Assembly (NCBI GenBank): GCA_964036045.1
Contig: OZ038401.1
Location: 35,073,777 to 35,137,776, forward strand
Length of the DNA stretch: 64,000 bases
DNA from: Eutreptiella sp. 'Long Island Sound 2002'
Lineage: Eukaryota > Euglenozoa > Euglenophyceae > Eutreptiales > Eutreptiaceae
Direction: 5' to 3'
Part shown: positions 32,453 through 44,033 of the stretch, piece by piece
Layout of the letters: every line of letters starts with the position of its first letter
How positions within the stretch are numbered: position 1 is the stretch's first letter
The notes under the pieces: generated by a model
Seen by the model: only the letters and a program-made list of their open reading frames with translations
Database searches by the model: none
What the model was told of the DNA's origin: nothing
Program-made: the position numbers and the translations under genes

Positions 32453-32683
32453 CGGCTGGGTTACGGAGGCGGGTTCCCATTGAGGCCACGGCCACCTTTT
32501 TTTCCCGGCCCGCCTGCGCCCATTTGCGCGTACTTGTCATCACTTGAGCCCGTCTTCCCCGTTTTCGGGGCGTCTGTATCTCATTGTCCCCCATGCGCGG
32601 CCCTTTTCGCTGAATTTTCCAGCGGTCGCCCGTTGGGACGCGGTCCACCCCCTGCCCGCGGACCGAACGTCCGCCCATGACTG
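32453..32683. other. 5S upstream spacer
   Basis: GC-rich, no gene. 5S genes use internal promoters, so no upstream element is required here. Confidence 0.5.
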
Positions 32684-32804
32684 ATGCGTACGGCCATACT
32701 ACTGGGAATACACCTGAACCCGTCCAATTTCAGAAGTTAACCCTAGTCAGGCCCAGTGAGTACTGAGGTGGGAGACCACTTGGGAACACTGGGTGCTGTA
32801 CGCT
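32684..32804 (+). rRNA. 5S ribosomal RNA
   Basis: 121 bases. The terminal helix pairs GCGTAC (32686-32691) with GTACGC (32798-32803). The internal control region is present: AGAAGTTAA in the A-box/loop region, GAGTACTGAGGTGGGAGACC and CTTGGGAACACTGGGTGCTG. A T-run (32804-32807) gives a pol III terminator. The sequence (GGGAATACACCTGAACCCG, TTTCAGAAGTTAA, AGTACTGAGG) resembles the Euglena 5S from memory. It is the only full-length copy in the window. Confidence 0.92.
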
Positions 32805-32988
32805 TTTCATATTTTTGCCTTTTTCCGGCACCTCCCGCGGCGCACCCCCACACGCCCCCTCCGTCCCGATTCCTCCCCTCCTTCCAACGTGCACACATGG
32901 CACATGTGCCACTGCGTACGGCCGGGCTCCCGGCGGCCCCCTTCCACGCCAACCCGCCGCCTGCGACATTTTGAGCGCATTTTAGTAC

Positions 32989-33061
32989 ATGGGTGACTAT
33001 TACCGACTCGGTAGGATCTGCCTGTTCCTAACGAGGCAGATCCTACCGAATCGCCCATGGA
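32989..33061 (+). other. perfect hairpin in the 5S spacer unit (first of four)
   Basis: CGGTAGGATCTGCCT and AGGCAGATCCTACCG pair perfectly around a 10-base loop; outer CATGGGTGA/TCGCCCATG arms extend the stem. The equivalents are 33448-33520, 33910-33982 and 34369-34441. In copies 3 and 4 the inner stem reaches 19 bp (GACTCGG.../...CCGAGTC), and copy 4 also pairs GGGTGACT with AGTCACCC, which suggests compensating change. Confidence 0.8.
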
Positions 33062-33225
33062 CTAAAAATGAGCTATTTGTACCAAATGGACATGGAAAAC
33101 ACAGTACCCCCCCCCCCTATTTCGGGGTCGCTGAATCCAAAACTTCACTCATTTTGCCAATCCGAGACAGTGGCGTCGAGTTATGGGGGGATCCTAATGA
33201 GCGGTGGGGGTTCCTAAAAAACCGC

Positions 33226-33264
33226 AGTGGGAGACCACTTGGGAACACTGGGTGCAGTACGCTT
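33226..33264 (+). pseudogene. 5S rRNA 3' fragment, copy 1
   Basis: GTGGGAGACCACTTGGGAAC and the rest of the last third of 5S, ending GTGCAGTACGC where the real gene has GTGCTGTACGC. The A-box half of the internal promoter is missing. Confidence 0.85.
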
Positions 33265-33687
33265 TTCATATTTTTGCTTTTTTCCGGCACCTCCCGGGGC
33301 GCACCCCCACACGCCCCCTCTGTCCCGATTCCTCCCCTCCTTCCAACGTGCACACATGGCACATGTGCCACTGCGTACGGCCGGGCTCCCGGCGGCCCCG
33401 TTCCACGCCAACCCGCCGCCTGCGACATTTTGAGCGCATTTTAGTACATGGGTGACTATTACCGACTCGGTAGGATCTGCCTGTTCCTAACGAGGCAGAT
33501 CCTACCGAATCGCCCATGGACTAAAAATGAGCTATTTGTACCAAATGGACATGGAAAACACAGTACCCCCCCCCCCCCCTATTTCGGGGTCGCTGAATCC
33601 AAAACTTCACTCATTTTGCCAATCCGAGACAGTGGCGTCGAGTTATGGGGGGGTCCTAATGAGCGTTGGGGGGTCCTAAAAAACCGC

Positions 33688-33725
33688 GGTGGGAGACCAC
33701 TTGGGAACACTGGGTGCAGTACGCT
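33688..33725 (+). pseudogene. 5S rRNA 3' fragment, copy 2
   Basis: Same truncation point and the same T-to-A change as copy 1, so the fragments arose by amplification of one truncated form. Confidence 0.85.
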
Positions 33726-34146
33726 TTTCATATTTTTGCTTTTTTCCGGCACCTCCCGGGGCGCACCCCCACACGCCCCCTCCGTCCCGATTCCTCCCCT
33801 CCTTCCAACGTGCACACATGGCACATGTGCCACTGCGTACGGCCGGGCTCCCGGCGGCCCCCTTCCACGCCAACCCGCCGCCTGCGACATTTTGAGCGCA
33901 TTTTAGTACATGGGTGACTATTACGGACTCGGTAGGATCTGCCTGTTCCTAACGAGGCAGATCCTACCGAGTCGCCCATGGACTAAAAATGAGCTATTTG
34001 TACCAAATGGACATGGAAAACACAGTACCCCCCCCCCCTATTTCGGGGTCGCTGAATCCAAAACTTCACTCATTTTGCCAATCCGAGACAGTGGCGTCGA
34101 GTTATTGGGGGGTCCTAATGAGCGTTGGGGGGTCCTAAAAAACCGC

Positions 34147-34184
34147 GGTGGGAGACCACTTGGGAACACTGGGTGCAGTACGCT
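34147..34184 (+). pseudogene. 5S rRNA 3' fragment, copy 3
   Basis: As copies 1 and 2. Confidence 0.85.
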
Positions 34185-34670
34185 TTTCATATTTTTGCTT
34201 TTTTCCGGCACCTCCCGCGGCGCACCCCCACACGCCCCCTCCGTCCCGATTCCTCCCCTCCTTCCAACGTGCACACATGGCACATGTGCCACTGCGTACG
34301 GCCGGGCTCCCGGCGGCCCCCTTCCACGCCAACCCGCCGCCTGCGACATTTTGAGCGCATTTTAGTACATGGGTGACTATTACCGACTCGGTAGGATCTG
34401 CCTGTTCCTAACGAGGCAGATCCTACCGAGTCACCCATGGACTAAAAATGAGCTATTTGTACCAAATGGACATGGAAAACACAGTACCCCCCCCCCTATT
34501 TCGGGGTCGCTGAATCCAAAACTTCACTCATTTTGCCAATCCGAGACAGTGGCGTCGAGTTATGGGGGGGTCCTAATGAGCGGTGGGGGGTCCTAAAAAA
34601 CCGCGCGATGCACAGTGTGCGTGCCAACATGGGTACAACAACGCGCTATGCCACGCACACACGCAGGTAC

Positions 34671-34770
34671 ACTTTCTGAGTGTCTATTTTTTTTCAGTAT
34701 GATTTCGCTTTGAGAAGCCAACCCGTGTGCTGACGCACCACTTCCTGGAGGCCAATGGGCCATATCCCTT
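34671..34770 (+). ncRNA. spliced-leader RNA-like locus
   Basis: 34671-34696 (ACTTTCTGAGTGTC, TA, eight T, CA) matches the published Euglena gracilis spliced leader as I remember it except for the final base. It is followed by GTATGA, a plausible 5' splice site. In Euglena the ~100-base SL RNA gene is tandemly linked to 5S, as here. Downstream hairpins are possible (GTGCTGACGCAC, GGCCAATGGGCC), but no clear U-rich Sm site is seen, so it could be a degenerate copy. The 3' end is a guess from the usual length. Confidence 0.6.
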
Positions 34771-34975
34771 CACATGTCCCCTCCTCATGCAAACATTTGT
34801 TGCTTTGGAATGTCACCGTAATAGTGCATTCCGCATTAAATACATGTCCCTCCCACTGTGTATGTGCCCCCCCTCCCCCCTCAGCTAGGAGTAGGGGTTG
34901 TTCGTGTCCCTCCCATTTCGTAAAGCCCCCCCCCCCCCAGCTAGGGGTAGGGTTTGTCCGTGTCCAAGTTTTGTG
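34771..34975. other. spacer with a ~65-bp duplication
   Basis: GTGTCCCTCCCA, then a C-run and CAGCTAGG(A/G)GTAGGG, occurs twice (about 34845-34905 and 34906-34965). No gene. Confidence 0.5.
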
Positions 34976-36465
34976 CGAGGGGATAATTTTGAATTATCCC
35001 CTCGCTTTAGGGTAAAGATAGGGTTGCGGTTGGAAATTCTCCCTTGATGCGAAAGGAGATTATGAAAACGTGGTATGATGTGAGGGGATAATTTTAAATT
35101 ATCCCCTCACGCGAGGGGATAGTTTTAAATTATCCCCTCGCGAGAGGGGATACTTTTAAATTATCCCCTCGCGCGAGGGGACACTTTTAAATTATCCCCT
35201 CGCTTTGGGGTAAAGATAGGGTTACGGTTGGAAATTCTCCCTTGATGCGAAAGGAGATTATGAAAATGTTGTATGATGTGAGGGGATAATTTCAAATTAT
35301 CCCCTCGCTTTACGGTAAAGATAGGGTTAGGGTTAGAATTTCTCCGTTGATACGAAAGGAGATTATGAAAACGTTGTATGATGTGAGGGGATAGTTTTGA
35401 ATTATCCCCTCACACGAGGGGATAATTTTAAATTATCCCCTCGCGTGAGGAAATACCTTTAAATTATCCCCTCGCTTTAGGGTAAAGATAGGGTTAGGGT
35501 AAGAAATTCTCCCTTGATGCGAAAGGAGATTATGAAAACATTGTATGATGTGAGGGGATAGTTTTGAATTATCCCCTCGCGCGAGGGGATACTTTTAAAT
35601 TATCCCCTCGCTTTGGGGTAAAGGGTTAGGGTTAGGGTTGGAAATTCTCCCTTGACGCGAAAGGAGATTATGAAAACGTTGTATGATGTGAGAGGATAGT
35701 TTTAAATTATCCCCTCGCGCGAGGGGATAATTTTAAATTATCCCCTCGCGCGAGGGGATACTTTTAAATTATCCCCTCGCTTTAGGGTAAAGATAGGGTT
35801 AGGGTTAGAAATTCTCCCTTGATGCGGAAGGAGATTATGAAAATGTTGTATGATGTGAGGGGATAATTTTAAATTATCCCCTCGCTTTACGGTAAAGATA
35901 GGGTTAGGGTTAGAAATTCTCCCTTGATGCGAAAGGAGATTATGAAAATGTTGTATGATGTGAGGGGATAATTTTTAATTATCCCATCACGCGAGGGGAT
36001 AATGTTAAATTATCCCCTCGCTTTGGGGTAAAGATAGGGTTAGGGTTGGAAATTCTCCCTTGACGCGAAAGGAGATTATGAAAACGTTGTATGATGTGAG
36101 GGGATAGTTTTAAATTATCCCCTCGCGTGAGGGGATAGTTTTAAATTATCCCCTCGCACGAGGGGATAGTTTTAAATTATCCCCTCGCACGAGGGGATAC
36201 TTTTAAATTATCCCCTCGCTTTAGGGTAAAGATAGGGTTACGGTTGGAAATTCTCCCTTGATGCGAAAGGAGATTATGAAAACATTGTATGATGTGAGGG
36301 GATAGTTTTGAATTATCCCCTCGCGCGAGGGGATAATTTTAAACTATCCCCCCGCTTTGGGGTAAAGGGTTAGGGTTAGGGTTGGAAATTCTCCCTTGAC
36401 GCGAAAGGAGATTATGAAAACGTTGTATGATGTGAGGGGATAGTTTTAAATTATCCCCTCGCGCG
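34976..36465. repeat. palindromic satellite block 3
   Basis: Same monomer family as blocks 1-2, with many CCCCTCGCGCGAGGGG palindromes. It ends inside such a palindrome at the junction with the C-rich insert. Confidence 0.95.
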
Positions 36466-39153
36466 GCTGGCCCACGTCTTTCCCCAAGGAGGCCATGATG
36501 GCCCACTGGCGCTACTACGGAGACAATACGGGCGCCCTGGTCGACATGGCCTATGCCAAACACGCAGCACACCTCCTACACAGGGTAACACACAACCACC
36601 AACCAGAAGTTCGCGAGGCGGCGGCCATACACATAAAAGAAGCGCAAATGGCCCGCAACACCTGCCCCCGGTGGATACTGGCACAACACGGCGTCTCCAC
36701 CCCCGTGGGCACTGGCATCTGGGCCCAGCTACAACTCCTCCTACCGCACCACACGCACGCCATCCTGACAAACCACCACTGCGACCAACAGGGGCCACTC
36801 GTGGCCACACACACCGACATCCACCGACACCCGGCAGGCGAGGTGGACACCCTGCGCCTCGTAGGGGCCACCATCACCATAGTGTATATCACCCCAACAC
36901 AGATGCAGATCATGGCCAAATGCGACGCCCACCACGCCCCGTTCCTTTCCGACCCACAATGGCCGGCACGCCACGTGTTCCAAGCGTACCTCCGCGCATG
37001 TGCTACGAAGGCAGGGCGCGACATGCCGGGGCCCAAGGACATCGACACGGCGTACACAGCCTTCCAGCGCCAGCACCCCCGGCCCCGCCTGAGCGAACAC
37101 GAGACCCCCAACGACGGCGGCACGACGCAGGGGGAGCCCACCCCGTCAGCCGAAGGCTGGACACCACCCACCATCCTGCTACTAGCACCAAACGGCCACA
37201 AACATGTAACCCGCACCGTCCAGCGACACCATGCCCCCTGGTCCATCCCCAAACACAATGCACCGGAGACCGATGTACCACCAGTCAGACACAGTGACCA
37301 GGGCATACCACGCACGTGCTGGCACTGCGGCCCGGCAGCCCTCGACACGCCGTGGCCCCTGCTGCACCTCATCTCCACCCACTACCACACCCCCACCGCC
37401 GCCGCCACCGCCGACCAGCAGGCATGGCTCTCCCCCTGGTTTCACACGGTACCCCCAGACCACCCGGCGCACGTAGCCTGGACCCGAACACCCACGGCGA
37501 CATGGACGTTCACCAACGAGCAGGCAGACCCGGACAGCGTAGCCATTGAGTACGACCGCTGCGACCCACACCGCGCAGGACCTCAGGAGGCACCCATGCG
37601 CCCCCTACAGCACAAATGCCCCACCCTCCGCGGCGACAAAGACGACACGGAGCGGCGACAGACCATCACGTGCCAGAAATTCCACCCCAATACGGGATAC
37701 CTCTTCCACCTGATGTACGCGTATATCACCCAGGGTCGCCCAGACAGGGGCCTCCTCCGCCTCACCCCACGAGCCCAGGCCATCATCACCCAGGGAATAG
37801 GCGTCTATGCAGCGCCACTACTGCAACCCACGCAAATCACCGCCAGAACCACCCAGGGGAAGCCCATCTACGTCTATCACCCCACAGCAATCGCCCGCCT
37901 ACCCATACCCAGCGACACCGACATCATCTACTTCACTGACGCATCCGGCACCCAGCAACGCACCCCCACGGTCGGTTGCGCCTCCGTGCGCATCACCCGG
38001 CGTGCGGACGGCCTCCACGTGGAACACCACACCGGGACCACCATCTTTGGGGCGTCCTCCCACGGCGAACTGCGCACCATGGCAGACGCCGTCACCGCCA
38101 CACCGCCACCCACGACGGTCCGGCCCCGCAACATCTGGGTAGTCGTGGACGCCACGGTCGACATCCACCTCACCAGGCGCCTTGCGGACCTACCCCTCCA
38201 CAAAGCACTCGATTCCGGCCTCACCACACAAGCGTTGGGACTATGGATGGCCTTCAAGGGCATGCACCCCCAGGACGCCCTACACATCGTCAAGCAGGAG
38301 TCGCACCGCTACGCATACGGCAATGGACGCGCAGACACGCAGGCCAAACACCAGAACACCAACCACACCCCAGGGCTCGAACGCGTGCGACTGGACACCC
38401 CACACCACAGCCACCTGCAGCACCTGCCCCCGATACCCCTGGCCGCACAGCCCCCCCCAATGGATGCCCGAGGACACGCCGTACACGGATCGAGACAAGC
38501 AGTACCACTACCCCACACCCATCCAGCAACTCGCCGCCACACTGGGCCACCCAGCAAACACCGAACTCCTCCGACGCCTCGAAAACTCCGTCCACACCCC
38601 CCTCTACTACTCCGCCCTGCGCCCGGATAGCCTCCCAGCACACCTACAAAAGCCCCGACTCCAGCTCGCCCTCGAACAACTTCCCCTCCTCACCCGATAC
38701 CACCGATGGTATACGCGCCGCTCGATCCACGTCCCCGCAGGACACACCAAATGCATCTGCAGCCACGCGGAAGAAGAAACGTGGGACCACTTCAAGGCGT
38801 GCCCCCTGTACAGGGGACTGGACACCCTCACAGACTGGAACCCAACCCACACCATCGCACAGCACGCCGGATGGCTGGCGCAGTCCCCGGCGACCCAGCA
38901 ACTCACCACCGTCCTCAAGCAGACGGAGGTGCTCGAGGCAGTCCGCAGGGGACTCGTCCCCACTGCCGTCTACACCTTACTACGCACCCACGCGGAGGAC
39001 CCCCAGGCCACGGCGGCACACATGCAGCGAACGGCCGTTGCCAAGACGGCGGAGCAGCTCACATACCGCACCCACAAATACCTGCAGCATGCGGCAACCC
39101 TGCCACCAACAGACCAAGCCCACCTCCTCAAACTCCTGTTCTACCAACCATGA
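36466..39153 (+). pseudogene. C-terminal part of a non-LTR retrotransposon polyprotein: RNase H and zinc knuckle
   Basis: The frame is open across the left edge of the insert (GWPTSFPKEAMMAHW...), so the N-terminal endonuclease and RT core are missing; the first part resembles the region after RT. RNase H follows: YFTDASG (about 37930, Asp), SSHGELRTMADA (Glu), WVVVDATVDI (Asp) and HRYAYGNGRADTQAK (Asp). The reading then leaves frame at a run of eight C (38451-38458) and continues in the next frame to a CxCx7Hx4C knuckle (about 38752-38804, CICSHAEEETWDHFKAC), which is typical of LINE C-termini, and a stop at 39151-39153. One C fewer would join both frames. An ATG at 36495 opens the first frame but is internal. 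Confidence 0.8.
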
Positions 39154-39329
39154 GAACCTACCCCGTGACATACCAACACTGAACCCCCACCAAGTCTACA
39201 CACCGTCCACCGGGCACAGCACTGGCACAGCACACACGGGCGCCACAGGCACCGCACACGCTCCCACCAGCATGCGCGCGCCACCAGCCCCCATCCCCCC
39301 ACGCCGCCGTCCGTCCACAGGTACCACCA

Positions 39330-42300
39330 ACCACCAGCCACCGCATGTCCCCTCTGCGTTCGCCAGCGGCTACCACAGACAGCCCTGCCCTGCAACCCAG
39401 ACCACTGGGTCTGCCTGGGAGCCGCGCACCGCCTCACCCACTGCCCCCACTGCGGGGACCTCAACCCCCGCCACCGCGAACGGCCCGCGGCCCCAGCCGC
39501 ACCCCCCCCCCGCCAGCCACCCCAGATTCTTCGGGTACCTCACCGACACTCTCCGGGACCAACTGGGAGGGTACTACGTGGCGGACGCGGCGGACCACGC
39601 ATGGGCCATAGCCGTGGCCGCGGGCAACACACCCCTGCCCCCCCACAGCCCACCCCTACGCCACAGCAGAGGCGGCTTGAAGGTGGCGGCCCGCCACATC
39701 CTCCTCGCCCTATACCTCCACCACCGAGACCTACACCTCCCAGACCCACAACTCCCGGCCCCCCAAGCAGCAGCCCTGACGCCGGAAGCGTGGGCCGACA
39801 CGGCACCAGAGGAGATAGCAGCCTACCTCCGAGCCACGTGCCGCCGGTTCGCAAACGCCCTCGGCCGACGGAAGGGAACACCTTACCCCCTCAGCGCACT
39901 CCTCTACCCGGCACACCACCCCCACCCCGCACAACGGACGCCCCCGGAGGGCTGGGCGTCTTTCCGGGACACCCACCTGGCCGCCCCCGACGAGGCCACC
40001 GCCACGCGGATGAGCCTCACGGGCCAGGAGGCCTACGTCAGAGGCCTCAAGACGAGCCTCCAAGAGGCACACCGCTGGCGCGCCCGCTCCCCGTCGCCCC
40101 CACGGGGACAGGGGGGTTCACCCGCCCCCGACACCCACCAGGCCAAGAAGACCAAGGGGCACCGGCACCAGGGGGCCCGCCAACGCGCCCGCCAGCAGGG
40201 CGCGACGCCCCGACCAAGGCCCGGGTCCAGCCACACCGCACCGCCCCACGCCCAGACCCCCGGGGCACACCAACAACACCACCACCACCAACGCCGGCCG
40301 CCACCACCGTACCGCAGCGCCCAAACCCTGCAGCCCAGTCAGCCACCACCGCCCACACACGTCCACACCATGCCAGGACCACCGTACGCGCAGAGCCAGG
40401 GGACATGGCACCACCAACACCACCACCGCGCCCCCGTCCCTCCCAACCCCTACCCCCTAATGGCCCCAAGCTACAGCGGCCCCCACCAGCTACATCCCCA
40501 CCACGCCCCAGCACAACCAGGCCCCGCGAACCACCCACCCCACATAGCGCACATCACCGCACCACACCATCACGTGTACCACCACCACCAGCCCCTGCCA
40601 CCACACCCACCAACGCCGGGGTACCACACACAACCGACACACCCTCCACACCACCACCACGCGGTCCAGCACCACCCGCCGCCCCCGCTACACGGGCCCA
40701 CGGCATACGAGCCACGGTACACCCCCATGGACCCGCGAGGAGCCGCGCACGCACACCGACAACACCAGGACCGAGTAGGGGCGCCCCACCACCACCAACA
40801 GCCCCCCCACCCACACCCCACACCAGCGAGCACCATCCACCAGCAGCCACCCATCACATACGGACCACAGCCCCACCCGGGGGCTCATGCGGTCGCCTCC
40901 CACCCGCACCCCGGCACCGCGACCAGTCAAGAACCGCAAGGGCCACACGGCGCACACACGCAACACCCACACGACCCACAGGGACGCCCGGACCCCCTGC
41001 CGGCACAACACCCACCCCCGCCCCCCCCACCCCACCACCGCCAGCAGCCCCCCCACCTACACCCCATACCAGCGAGCACCATCCACCGGCAGCCACCCAT
41101 TACATACGGACCACAGCCCCACCCGGACGCTCATGCGGCCGCCTCCCACCCACACCCCGGCACCACAACCAGTCAGGAACCGCAAGGGCCACACGGCGCA
41201 CACACGCAACACCCGCACGACCCACAGGGACGCCCAGACCCCCAGCCAGCACAACACCCACCCCCGCCCCCCCCACCACCAACAGCGCCACCCCCACACC
41301 ACCCCCCCCCGCCCCCCCCCCGAGACCAGGCCACGGACACAACACGCGGCAGCCAGCACCAGCCAATCGATGTCGATGCCCCCGCCGACACATGCCACCG
41401 CGAATCCCCCCTCCCGCGACCGCCGCAAGAGACCCCATCACCGGACCCCACGCACAACAACGATGACCACCCCCCCCAACCCACACCACCCCCCCCCATC
41501 ACACCCCGCACCACCAGTCGCCGCACCGGCCGAACCCTACGCCCTGCACAACCCCGCAGCGGTACGGCAGCACCTCCGGGGGGTCGGGGAACAGGACGTC
41601 GTGCTGTACCTCCGCACCTCCGGCACCAGCACCCCCATCCGGGCGGCCACCCTGGTCCAGGCGGCCACCCTGGGGGAAGGCGTCAGAGACTTCCTCTTCG
41701 ACGCCTTCCTCCACGTCGCCCGACACGAGCGCCCCCCACGCGCCACCCCAGACGGCGAGAGCCCGCCCCCCACGGGGAGCCGGATCTGGGTACCCCCCAT
41801 CGACTGGGGGCGACACCTGGTCGGACACCCCGTGCCAGAGCGGGACAGCACCCAGGGCCGCACCCGCTACCGCGAGCCCAACATGGCCCACCCCCCACCC
41901 GACGCCACCCCCAACAGCACCAAAGAGTGGGAGCGGGAAACATGGGTGGCCCGGATGGCCTCCCTAAGCAACTTCCGGCACCACGTCCCGGGGGACATCC
42001 CCACCCCCGACGAGCAGCAGCGAGCCCCCTCCACGTACATGACCCTCATGTACAATCTGCACTACACCCTCTCCACCACCACCTACCACGCACCCACAGA
42101 CCACTGGGTGGTACACGGCACCGACTCCCTCCTCCCCGCCGACTACACCCCCCCCACACACAACCCGGGCCCCGACACGTACGCCAGGGGGGAAGACCCG
42201 GACGACCCCCACATCTGGGGCACGTGGGAACCCGAATCCCTGGACGCGCTGCTCTCCATCCGCAGCGGCTACCAGGGCCTTGGTAGGGCGATGTATTGCC

Positions 42301-42626
42301 TCGCCAAGTGGACCCAACGGACCTGGGGGATCCCCGCGGACCGATGGGTATGGGTGGTCACGCTGCGCCCCCAGCAGATGGAAGCCCCCCCAAACCGCGG
42401 GGGACCCACCCCCCCACGCCCCACCACCCCACAACTATGCCCGTACATGGTGGCAGCCCGCCTCATGGCGCTGCTATGGCCGGGCCCCCACACCCCCACC
42501 CAAAACTACCCCCACCTCACAGAGGGGGACATGCCCGGCATCCAGCGATGCTTCTTCGAGACCCTCGACTACCTCCAGCAGACACACCCCCGCGTCCTGG
42601 AGCAGATATGGCCACCCCCCGGGTAA
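39330..42626 (+). pseudogene. unrecognised Pro/His-rich protein (ORF A), frames joined at C-runs
   Basis: Three frames in succession look protein-like. Frame 1 (about 39330-39500) has a zinc-binding look: CPLCVRQRL, CNPDHWVCLGAAH, THCPHCGDLN. A run of ten C (39502-39511) leads to frame 2, which begins with an ordinary folded-looking segment (RFFGYLTDTLRDQLGGYYVA, residues through SLTGQEAYVRGLK) and then a long His/Pro/Gln-rich linker containing a 246-bp (82-codon) tandem duplication starting at 40825 and 41071. Runs of eight and nine C (41470-41477, 41489-41497) lead to frame 0, which ends with another ordinary segment (VGEQDVVLYLRTSG, DALLSIRSGYQGLGRAMYCL) and TAA 42624-42626. The +1 change is the same at each run. 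No known family was recognised; ORF1-type proteins of LINEs are one possibility. Confidence 0.5.
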
Positions 42627-42992
42627 CCCACGTGCCCGCACAGCCGAGACAACACCGCCACGCCAGCACCAGCACGCACGGATCACCAGGGAAAACGCGC
42701 GCACACGCCCGATGCCCGAACCAGCACCCGCGTTCTCGCTACTTACAGGACCCAGCATCATACGCCCGCCCCCGAGGCCCGGGACCCTCCGCCGTCTCCC
42801 GCGGCCCTCTCCTCCGCCTCCGACTCCACAACCTCCACCACCACGACCACCTCATCCACCACCACCACCACCACGTCCTCATCCAGCACTCCACCCCCCA
42901 GGCCGCGGGGGACACCTCCCAAACGGGCCTCCAAACCCGCCCCCACCACGAGCAGCCCCACCGCCGCCAAAGCCCACGCCCCGGGGAAGCCC

Positions 42993-44033
42993 ATGCCCAC
43001 GACCCAGCCGAAGCCCAAGGCCGCCGCCAAAGGGCGGCCCGCAGCCAAGCCCAAGCCCAGGCCCAAACCCGGCGCCACGACGGCAGCTCGGGCCCGGCCC
43101 CCCCAGGATGTCCTCTACGACATCCGGCCCCAGCCGTCCCAGGCCCGAAGGCAGCAACGCCCAGCGCGGCGCCCCCCCACCGTCACCGACACCACCGCCA
43201 CCACCTTCATGGCGGAGCGCGCCGCGGCCGAAGCGCGGCGCGCCTCGTCCCACCACCTCCCAAAGCCCGCACCCCGGGCCCACGGACCGCTCCAGGGTCC
43301 ACCAGCAGCGCCCCCGCCCCCCTACCGGCCCCCGATGACAGCCCACATGCAACGCATGCCCCACTACCGCCGCCGCCACGAATCCCCGCCCAACCCCGAG
43401 GCGGAGACCGTACGCGCACACCCGCGGGTCCACATCCGCGTGCACCCCCACTCCCCACGCACCCCCACGGAACAGGACTACGAGGAATCCCCCAGGCCCG
43501 CCACCGCCGCCGGCCCCCACGACCCCATCACACCCACCCACGCCCACTCCTCCGCCCAAGACCGCAGGCCCGCCCAGGAACAGTGGTGGCAGCGCTGGAC
43601 CCACACGCAGCTCTGGGAGCTGCAGAAGTGGGCCCGGGGAGAGCCCTCCCTCGAGGGCCTGATCGATCGGCCCCGCATGGGGTCGGTGGAGAACTGCCGC
43701 CTCCGGCCGGCGGGGGGGTGGATGCCGCAGGCCGCATGGGAAGCCATGCTGGCCGATGCGCTCCACCCCCTGGGAGTCCACCCCCGCAACCTCCCCGCGC
43801 CCCAGGACCACCCGTACGTCCTCAGGCGCCCGCGGGAGACCCTCCAGGAAGCACGGCGAGACGGCATCCGCCTGTGGGACATCACCCAAAGCCCAGCCCC
43901 GCACGCACACACCCCCTCACCACCCCACAAGCGTCGGCGCACCAACACCGGCGACACCCACAACACCCCAGGAGCCCTGCGCGCCACACAACACGACGCG
44001 CCTGACCCCCCGGCCAGCGGCGCCGCCATCTAA
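42993..44033 (+). CDS. unrecognised protein (ORF B)
   Basis: 347 codons from the first ATG. The same frame is open back to the ORF A stop (42627) without an ATG, and that part reads as a Ser/Thr-rich then Lys/Pro/Ala-rich tail (SSSSSTPPPRPRG, KRASKPAPTT). Residues 1-70 are basic. The C-terminal third has ordinary composition: QEQWWQRWTHTQLWELQKWA, PRMGSVENCRLRPAGGWMP. TTACAG at about 42745 upstream could be a splice acceptor. The protein could bind nucleic acid through its basic N-terminus, but this is composition only. Competing frames in this C-rich DNA are also open, so the choice rests on peptide character. Confidence 0.45.
   Translation: MPTTQPKPKAAAKGRPAAKPKPRPKPGATTAARARPPQDVLYDIRPQPSQARRQQRPARRPPTVTDTTATTFMAERAAAEARRASSHHLPKPAPRAHGPLQGPPAAPPPPYRPPMTAHMQRMPHYRRRHESPPNPEAETVRAHPRVHIRVHPHSPRTPTEQDYEESPRPATAAGPHDPITPTHAHSSAQDRRPAQEQWWQRWTHTQLWELQKWARGEPSLEGLIDRPRMGSVENCRLRPAGGWMPQAAWEAMLADALHPLGVHPRNLPAPQDHPYVLRRPRETLQEARRDGIRLWDITQSPAPHAHTPSPPHKRRRTNTGDTHNTPGALRATQHDAPDPPASGAAI

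Larger units (their letters stand above)
32805..34605 (+). repeat. ~460-bp tandem units derived from the 5S spacer and 5S 3' end, four copies
   Basis: Each unit runs from TTTTCATATTTTTGC through a CT-rich part, ACATTTTGAGCGCATTTTAG, a strong hairpin, a C-run and CCTAAAAAACCGC. Units 2-4 are each headed by a 38-base 5S fragment (33226-33264, 33688-33725, 34147-34184). Unit joints lie at about 33265, 33726 and 34185, a period of 459-461. Confidence 0.93.

Noticed and set aside
36551-38293. Long minus-strand frames opposite the RNase H region
   Set aside because: They arise from the strong C bias of the plus strand (few stops on the opposite strand) and show Val/Gly/Trp/Cys-rich composition without domains.
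37976-42286. A single 1436-residue Pro/His-rich protein in one frame
   Set aside because: Its first ~1.2 kb is a shadow of the RNase H and knuckle frames and its last ~0.8 kb is a shadow of the better-looking frame ending at 42626; only the middle is kept.
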